A DNA stretch of 64,000 bases, taken from assembly GCA_964559175.1 (NCBI GenBank), contig CAZLGT010000007.1, positions 53,628 through 117,627 on the forward strand. The letters are read 5' to 3'. The notes below the pieces were generated by a model, which was not told the DNA's origin, ran no database searches, and saw nothing but the letters and a program-made list of their open reading frames with translations. This DNA comes from Mariniphaga sp964559175 (GTDB lineage Bacteria; Bacteroidota; Bacteroidia; Bacteroidales; Prolixibacteraceae). Shown here piece by piece: positions 58,669-64,000 of this stretch. Both the position numbers and the translations under genes were made by a program. How positions within the stretch are numbered: position 1 is the first letter of the stretch; each line of letters opens with the position of its first letter.

Positions 58669-60645
58669 TTATCTTCTGATGGGCTGAACTCCCCCTGGTG
58701 AGGTTGACCCGCCTGGCATAAACATATTGTTTTCATCCTGTTGACCTCCGGGGTTAAGCTCCTGTTCCCGTTCCTGGCGGGCTTTTTCTTCGGCCTCTTT
58801 TCTTTGTTGCTCTTCCAGTTCCTTGTCGCGTATATCCTTCGTAAAGGTAGGATCGTGTTCCAGAATCCAGCTAAGATTACTATCCCAGTTCGACCTTACC
58901 TTTATCACTTCATTGATGTATGCTACTTTTTCGGGCTGGTATTTGTCCTGGAAACTGCCCGTATCCCATTTGCCGTTTTTATTTTCATCGAAAATCACTT
59001 TCACCTTGTACTTTTCCGGCGCCAGGTAATCGAAAACAACCGTCTGGTTTTCCGATATTATACTTTCCCTGAGAACACTTTCAGCATCGTTGTTTTGCAG
59101 CAGTTGCACCAGCATCTGCCCTTCAACTCCCGTCATTTCCAGGTTAATTGTTCCGTAATAATCCAGCGGCCGGGTTCTGAATGTAGAAGAGAGTGCCTTG
59201 CTGGTAATCCCGTAAATATTTACGCTGGCAGCCGAATCGGTTTCGAGGGTATAAGCGGTTTCACTTTCCCACGTGAAAGCCAGCCGGAAGACCCGTAGTG
59301 AGAGCGAGTCGCGTTCAAATTTCACATTGAGCGGAGTTTTGAGTGTGTCTTCCGCCAGGTATATTTTTATGGCTGCCGGATCGATGTATCTTACAGGATG
59401 CGGCGCTGTCAGTAAAATGTCCCTGTTTAGGTCGAATCCGGAAGTGCTCAGGTTTGTTTCCCAGTTAAACTGAGGAACCGGTGGAGGCCCTTCCTCTTCT
59501 TCATCGTCGGACCTGACACTTCTTCTCCTCCGCCGTGAATCGTCCTCTCTTTCCGTAAAACTCATGTCGAGCGTGTCTTTATGCAGGTAAATTTCGCTTA
59601 AAGAATCAAGTTGGAAATAGGAGATCTCCATTCTGATGTTTTCTCTTGCAGCCAGTGTGGTGTCTGCAATCCAAACGGTAAGTGAATCGAATTTTTCGTT
59701 GGGTTCCAGTACATACCAATCCGGCACAATGGTGTCAATAAGCTGAATATTAAATGTATCGCTCACCGGTTCGTTAAAAACGAATGTGTTTTGGTACCGC
59801 GAATCGCGCCTCGAAGTTTTCAGGTATTGTTCAAATATTTTTTCGGTGAATTGCCTCAGGTAAATGGGCCCGGGTAAAAAATGAATGTGACCGGCGATGA
59901 GCAGTGAATCGGCGCCGGAGGCAAGCGTGTCGGCTTCTGCGTGGTATTCGGCCGAGGGAACAACCAGCGTGTCGTAAAAGGCAATTTCTTCGGCTCCTTC
60001 GTTGTAACGCATATCGTTGTTCAGGTCATTCAATGCAAACAGGTGATATTTTCCTTCCGGCAGGTTATCGAAAAGGTACATGCCGTTTTCATCGGTTTTG
60101 GCAATATAATCGGGACGAAGGGTATAAACAGTCGAATCGTGCAGGTTTTTATGCAGCATCACCAATGCATTTTCCACCGGTTCGAGGTTAAATCCGTCAA
60201 TTACCTTTCCTGCAACCCTTAATGTATCGATCTGGTCATAAGTGCTGAAGGAAAAACGCAGGTTGTCCAGGGGGTTTCTTTCGTTGTTGTCAACAATGGC
60301 ATTTTTAAAATCGAGCGAATAGGTTACACTATCGCGCAAATCTTCGGTAAACCGGACAATCAGTGTTTTCGATTTGGTGAGAATGGTCGGTCGCTTTTCC
60401 AGCGGCGGCGAAACCACCAGCATCTCTGAGACCTGGTCGGGAATAATAAATTCGTCGAAGGTGAGCCGAACTTCATTTCCCTCGTAATTCAGGGCTTTGT
60501 ATGCCGGATGCGTTCCAACCAACACCGGTGGAATGCTATCGCGCGGGCCGCCGGCAGGCATTCCCTGGTTGGCACACGACGAAACAATTACAACCCAGGC
60601 AAACCCTGCCACAATAATATATGGTAACTTATCGAGTATTTTCAT
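58669..60645 (-). CDS. Ig-like domain lipoprotein (658 aa)
   Basis: A lipoprotein with an SPII signal (VSSC, Cys24), a Big_5/Ig-like domain at about 40-135 (PPVLVGTHPAYKALNYEGNE, then LRFSFSTYD), carboxypeptidase-regulatory/SpaA-like segments (GMYLFDNLPEGKYHLFALND, YDYLAPEKYKVKVIFDENKN) and a charged, glutamate-rich C-terminus (KEAEEKARQEREQELN). Such Bacteroidota proteins are membrane-attached with no proven role. The ATG at 60645 fits a TATGTTTG promoter element at 60672-60665, which would leave the longer frame (to 60675) untranslated. Confidence 0.8.
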   Translation of the reverse strand: MKILDKLPYIIVAGFAWVVIVSSCANQGMPAGGPRDSIPPVLVGTHPAYKALNYEGNEVRLTFDEFIIPDQVSEMLVVSPPLEKRPTILTKSKTLIVRFTEDLRDSVTYSLDFKNAIVDNNERNPLDNLRFSFSTYDQIDTLRVAGKVIDGFNLEPVENALVMLHKNLHDSTVYTLRPDYIAKTDENGMYLFDNLPEGKYHLFALNDLNNDMRYNEGAEEIAFYDTLVVPSAEYHAEADTLASGADSLLIAGHIHFLPGPIYLRQFTEKIFEQYLKTSRRDSRYQNTFVFNEPVSDTFNIQLIDTIVPDWYVLEPNEKFDSLTVWIADTTLAARENIRMEISYFQLDSLSEIYLHKDTLDMSFTEREDDSRRRRRSVRSDDEEEEGPPPVPQFNWETNLSTSGFDLNRDILLTAPHPVRYIDPAAIKIYLAEDTLKTPLNVKFERDSLSLRVFRLAFTWESETAYTLETDSAASVNIYGITSKALSSTFRTRPLDYYGTINLEMTGVEGQMLVQLLQNNDAESVLRESIISENQTVVFDYLAPEKYKVKVIFDENKNGKWDTGSFQDKYQPEKVAYINEVIKVRSNWDSNLSWILEHDPTFTKDIRDKELEEQQRKEAEEKARQEREQELNPGGQQDENNMFMPGGSTSPGGVQPIRR

Positions 60646-60664
60646 TCTTCCTAAAAACGAACCA

Positions 60665-60672
60665 CAAACATA
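60665..60672 (-). promoter_or_regulatory. -7 element for the Ig-like lipoprotein
   Basis: TATGTTTG on the minus strand (60672-60665) fits TAnnTTTG and lies 20 bp upstream of ATG 60645. The -33 element is not evident. Confidence 0.4.
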
Positions 60673-60811
60673 CAAATTCCTGCAAACAATGCAGGTAGGG
60701 GGTTGTTAAATAAACCAAAGAAGCTTTTGAAAATTTTTAAAAGTTTAAGTTAAAAATTCAGTTTAGTTGAACAGAATGAACTAAATTGCCAAAGATTTTA
60801 ATAAAAACCAA

Positions 60812-62989
60812 ATGGCAAAAAGAAAAAAGAAAGAACGAAAAAAGCTGAAAAATTCAGTTGTATTTAATAAGAAAAAGCTTAAAAACGCTATCCTTTCCAT
60901 ATTGTATGAAGAGCCGGCAAGGGTGGTCAATTACAAACAGATTTCATCGTGGCTGGACATAAAAGATTCCGAAGGAAGGCGACTCATTAACATTGCCCTC
61001 GAGGAGATGAAGGACGATGAATACCTCGAACAAATTTCGCGTGGGCGCTACCGGCTGAAAGCCAAAACCGGCACCGTTTGCGGAGTGGTTGAATTGCAAC
61101 GGCAGGGATTTGCCTACATCAACAGCGATGAGGTGGATCGTCCGATTCTGGTTTCGGCCCACAACCTGAACAATGCCATGGATGGCGACAAAGTGAGGGT
61201 GCATTTGTATGCCCGCCGCAAAAAACACGATTTGGAAGGCGAGGTGACCGAAATTGTGGAACGGGCCAAAACCATTTTTGTGGGAACCGTACAAATGTCG
61301 CGCAACTTTGCGTTTCTGTTACCTGCCGGGAAAGTGGGCTTCGATATTTTTATTGCCAAAGAAAACCTGAACGGCGCCAAAGACGGGCAAAAAGCCATTG
61401 CCGAAATTACAGAATGGCCGCCCAAAGCGCGCAGTCCGTTCGGCAAAATTACCGAAGTGCTTGGCGATACCGGCAACAACGACGCCGAAATGCATGCCAT
61501 TTTAGCCGAGTTTGAACTGCCCCACAAATTTCCTGAGAAAGTAGATAAAGTAGCCGAAAAAATTCCGTTTGAAATTCCGGAGGAAGAATACAAGAAACGT
61601 CGCGATTTTCGCGATGTGACCACCTTTACTATCGATCCGTCCGATGCCAAAGACTTCGACGATGCTCTTTCGTTGCAGAAACTGGAAAACGGAAACTGGG
61701 AAGTGGGTGTTCATATTGCCGATGTAACGCACTACGTTACAACTAATTCGCTAATGGAAACCGAAGCTCAAAGCCGTGCTACCTCAGTTTACCTGGTTGA
61801 CCGTGTGGTGCCCATGCTGCCCGAGCGTCTTTCCAACGGCGTGTGCTCGCTGCGGCCCAACGAAGATAAACTTTGCTTTTCGGCTGTTTTTGAAATGACC
61901 GAAGATGCCAAAGTGGTAAAGCAATGGTTTGGAAAAACAATAATACATTCCAACAAAAGGTTTGCCTACGAAGATGCCCAGGAAATTATTGAAACCGGCA
62001 AAGGTGAGCTTGATGAGGAAGTTTTGAAACTGAACGATTTGGCCAAAAAACTACGTGCCGTCCGGTTTAAAAACGGGTCTATTGCCTTCGACCGTGTTGA
62101 AATTAAATTCAACATCGATGATAAAGGAAAACCGCTTTCGGTTTATTTTAAGGAAGCAAAAGAAGCCAATCAACTTATCGAGGAATTTATGCTGCTGGCC
62201 AATAAAAAAGTGGCCGAATTCATTGGTAAAACCAAAGGCAGGAAAAAGTCAAAAACGTTTGTTTACCGCATTCACGATAAACCCGACCCCGACAAGCTGG
62301 AGTCATTCAATTCGTTTATCAGCCGCTTTGGCTATGGAATTCAACTCCAGTCGGCCAAAACCATTTCCAACTCAATGAACAACCTGCTGGTTCATGTAAA
62401 AGGCAAAAAGGAACAAAATGTGGTTGAAACACTGGCCATCCGAACCATGGCTAAAGCCGAATATTCCACACGGAACATAGGTCATTACGGTCTGGCATTC
62501 GACCATTACACCCATTTTACTTCGCCCATCCGCCGTTATCCCGACATGATGGTGCATCGCCTGCTGGAAAAATACCTGGAAGACGGACGCTCGGCCAGCG
62601 AACAAAAATACGAAGACCTGTGCCGCCACTCATCCGACATGGAAGCCCGCGCTGCCAATGCCGAAAGGGCATCTATCAAATACAAGCAGGTTGAATTTAT
62701 GCAGGACCATGTGGGAGAAGTTTATCCTGGAGTGATTTCGGGTATTACCGACTGGGGAATTTATGTGGAACTGGATAATAAAATTGAAGGCATGATTCCC
62801 ATTCGCGAACTGGACGATGATTTTTATATTTTCGATGAAAAAAATTATGCTTTGGTGGGCAGGCACAAACACAAAAAGTACCAGCTGGGCGATGAAATAA
62901 CGGTGAAAATTTGGCGGACCAACCTGGAAAAAAAGCAGCTTGATTTTAAACTGGCAAATGATACAGAAAACGAAGGTTCAGAAAGTTAA
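60812..62989 (+). CDS. rnr: ribonuclease R
   Basis: A 725-aa exoribonuclease of the RNase II/R family. The N-terminal Lys/Arg-rich tail (MAKRKKKERKKLKN) and a winged helix (residues about 20-85) are followed by cold-shock domains (about 85-230). The RNB catalytic block TIDPSDAKDFDDALS (about 272-286) has the metal-binding aspartates, then HFTSPIRRYPDMMVH and a C-terminal S1 domain (about 635-715, GVISGITDWGIYVELDN). RNase R degrades structured RNA and participates in rRNA quality control. It is full length. Confidence 0.97.
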   Translation: MAKRKKKERKKLKNSVVFNKKKLKNAILSILYEEPARVVNYKQISSWLDIKDSEGRRLINIALEEMKDDEYLEQISRGRYRLKAKTGTVCGVVELQRQGFAYINSDEVDRPILVSAHNLNNAMDGDKVRVHLYARRKKHDLEGEVTEIVERAKTIFVGTVQMSRNFAFLLPAGKVGFDIFIAKENLNGAKDGQKAIAEITEWPPKARSPFGKITEVLGDTGNNDAEMHAILAEFELPHKFPEKVDKVAEKIPFEIPEEEYKKRRDFRDVTTFTIDPSDAKDFDDALSLQKLENGNWEVGVHIADVTHYVTTNSLMETEAQSRATSVYLVDRVVPMLPERLSNGVCSLRPNEDKLCFSAVFEMTEDAKVVKQWFGKTIIHSNKRFAYEDAQEIIETGKGELDEEVLKLNDLAKKLRAVRFKNGSIAFDRVEIKFNIDDKGKPLSVYFKEAKEANQLIEEFMLLANKKVAEFIGKTKGRKKSKTFVYRIHDKPDPDKLESFNSFISRFGYGIQLQSAKTISNSMNNLLVHVKGKKEQNVVETLAIRTMAKAEYSTRNIGHYGLAFDHYTHFTSPIRRYPDMMVHRLLEKYLEDGRSASEQKYEDLCRHSSDMEARAANAERASIKYKQVEFMQDHVGEVYPGVISGITDWGIYVELDNKIEGMIPIRELDDDFYIFDEKNYALVGRHKHKKYQLGDEITVKIWRTNLEKKQLDFKLANDTENEGSES

Positions 62990-63090
62990 ACGGATGAATT
63001 CCCTGGTTTTACAGGTTTGAAAACCGGTTTAGGATGAGATCGCCTTATTTAGTCGAAAAATAAAAATGTGTATTGAGTAAAATAAATATT

Positions 63091-63098
63091 TATATTTG
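63091..63098 (+). promoter_or_regulatory. -7 element before the TetR gene
   Basis: TATATTTG (TAnnTTTG) lies 36 bp before ATG 63135. It supports this ATG over a start inside the longer frame beginning at 63096. No -33 is evident. Confidence 0.45.
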
Positions 63099-63134
63099 TT
63101 TACTTTTTTAAATGCATCAAAAGAGGGAATTAAA

Positions 63135-63737
63135 ATGCAGACTAACACTGAAAACGGTACAAAAAGAGACCTCAACAGGGAAAATATCCTGAAAATAGCA
63201 CGCGAAATATTTAGTAAATACGGCTACCGGAAAACCACGCTCGACGACATTGCCAATGCCGTGCGAAAAGGGAAAAGTTCGCTTTACTACTACTTTAACA
63301 GCAAAGAAGATCTTTTCCAGGCGGTAATTATGAAGGAGGTGGAAATTCTGGCGCATGAGCTGGAGATAGTGATTAACCGTAACACCGACCCGGTGGATAA
63401 ACTGCGCGATTACATTCTTACCAAGCTGACTACTTTCCGTAATCTGGCCAATTTTTACCATGCCATTGAAAACGATGTTACTGCCCTTGAATTCATCGAA
63501 GAGGTAAAACGTCGCTACGAACAGGATGAAATCCGTATGATTAAGCGAATTCTTATTGAAGGTGTGCGTAAAAACGAGTTCGAGATTTACGACTTTAACC
63601 TGGCTGCCATTGGCATTACCACAGCCATAAAAGGCCTGGAAATGCCCCTTTCTGCCGGAAACTACGGTGCAGTAAACCTGGAACGCAGTGTTGATATTAT
63701 CCTGAAAATTATTTGCTACGGAATAATGAAACGATAA
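63135..63737 (+). CDS. TetR/AcrR family transcriptional regulator
   Basis: A 200-aa regulator with an N-terminal TetR HTH (residues about 12-58): ILKIAREIFSKYGYRKTTLD, DIANAVRKGKSSLYYYF, NSKEDLFQAVIMKE. The C-terminal ligand-binding domain is all-helical and unassigned. No divergent or adjacent target operon reveals its ligand; the upstream gene is rnr, the downstream gene is the dipeptidase on the opposite strand. A strong bidirectional-type terminator follows. Confidence 0.92.
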   Translation: MQTNTENGTKRDLNRENILKIAREIFSKYGYRKTTLDDIANAVRKGKSSLYYYFNSKEDLFQAVIMKEVEILAHELEIVINRNTDPVDKLRDYILTKLTTFRNLANFYHAIENDVTALEFIEEVKRRYEQDEIRMIKRILIEGVRKNEFEIYDFNLAAIGITTAIKGLEMPLSAGNYGAVNLERSVDIILKIICYGIMKR

Positions 63738-63744
63738 AAAAAAC

Positions 63745-63772
63745 AAAAGGCCGGTTCAACAACCGGCCTTTT
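63745..63772. terminator. bidirectional terminator between TetR and dipeptidase genes
   Basis: Perfect 12-bp stem AAAAGGCCGGTT / AACCGGCCTTTT around loop CAAC. The A-tract and T-tract flanks give T runs on both strands, so it could terminate transcription from both directions. Confidence 0.85.
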
Positions 63773-63909
63773 CTCTATCAACCTAAACCTAAACTAAACC
63801 AAAAACCAAACCTTTGTGTGTAGTGAGCTAAGTATGTCAGTTAAACGCAGCAGTTGCAAAAAGGTTCAAAAAAAACTTCATTTTTTCCGAGAATTATTTT
63901 TGACATGGA

Positions 63910-64000
63910 TTATTTTGCTGCCAGTTCTTCCACTTTTCTGAAAACCCGGAAGAAATTACCGCCCCACACTTTCAGAATTTCCTCTTCGGTGTAGCCGCGT
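63910..64000 (-). CDS. dipeptidase (peptidase M19), C-terminal fragment
   Basis: The last 29 codons of a minus-strand gene that continues beyond the window. The sequence RGYTEEEILKVWGGNFFRVF then RKVEELAAK fits the C-terminus of renal-dipeptidase-like membrane dipeptidases (family pattern GYSxExIxKxxGGNFLRV). The catalytic residues lie outside the window. Confidence 0.75.
   Translation of the reverse strand, partial: RGYTEEEILKVWGGNFFRVFRKVEELAAK

Overview
The window reads as chromosome from a free-living, polysaccharide-degrading member of the Bacteroidota. The evidence is a SusC/SusD pair, a type IX secretion (T9SS) sorting domain, TAnnTTTG-type -7 promoter elements, DUF4834, DUF5723 and HYC_CC_PP family proteins, and palindromic intergenic repeats. 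A marine or sediment Marinilabiliales/Prolixibacteraceae-like organism is my best guess, but no rRNA is present to confirm it. A run of 100 N (47758-47857) shows that this is a scaffolded draft assembly, so single-base frameshifts need checking against reads.

Layout. 1-13.5 kb is mostly housekeeping: the end of a LolD-type ATPase, a TIGR02757 protein, a tRNA m6A methyltransferase, a flavodoxin and an FNR-like reductase. A tightly overlapping minus-strand operon follows (two polysaccharide deacetylases, a FemAB-like and a GNAT acyltransferase, and upp), then radC, rpsT with tRNA-Glu, lptB, tatC and recQ. 13.6-21.5 kb is a copper/silver-type efflux operon: HYC_CC_PP protein, CusA-like RND pump, TolC-family channel, CusB-like adaptor and a secreted HMA protein, closed by a good terminator. 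21.5-24.3 kb is an AT-rich accessory patch with an AlbA_2/ATPase regulator, a pentapeptide-repeat protein, a truncated small ORF and a probable cation-efflux (CDF) gene remnant.

24.3-36.9 kb is a polysaccharide utilisation locus on the minus strand: a large membrane sensor/LuxR-type regulator, SusC, SusD, a surface lipoprotein, a GH3 beta-glucosidase and a GH16 endo-beta-glucanase. GH16 plus GH3 points to laminarin or another beta-1,3-glucan. The GH16 gene is separated from its T9SS sorting domain by a frameshift at a run of nine A. A 142-bp MITE-like inverted repeat lies between the binding-protein genes and the hydrolase genes.

37-43.8 kb holds a DNPH1/RCL-like nucleotide N-hydrolase, two MscS channels (one with a frameshifted C-terminus at an AT repeat), a CtpA-type protease, a GIN-domain protein, a DUF5723 protein and a DUF4834 protein. 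43.9-53.5 kb carries glycyl-tRNA synthetase and then a surface-polysaccharide cluster: two glycosyltransferases, WbpB/WbpD/WbpE-type enzymes for a diacetamido-uronic acid sugar nucleotide, a methyltransferase and a Wzx flippase. A GxxExxY gene sits between wbpD and wbpE, bracketed by two related palindromic repeats. 53.5-64 kb has a YfhO membrane protein, an Aag DNA glycosylase, an MFS/POT-like transporter, a membrane-anchored receiver domain, an Ig-like lipoprotein, RNase R, a TetR regulator and the end of a dipeptidase gene.

The observations most worth following up are the frameshifted GH16-T9SS gene, the repeat-bracketed GxxExxY module, the in-frame intergenic-type repeat inside the RND pump, the MITE in the PUL, the MscS frameshift and the DNPH1 homologue.
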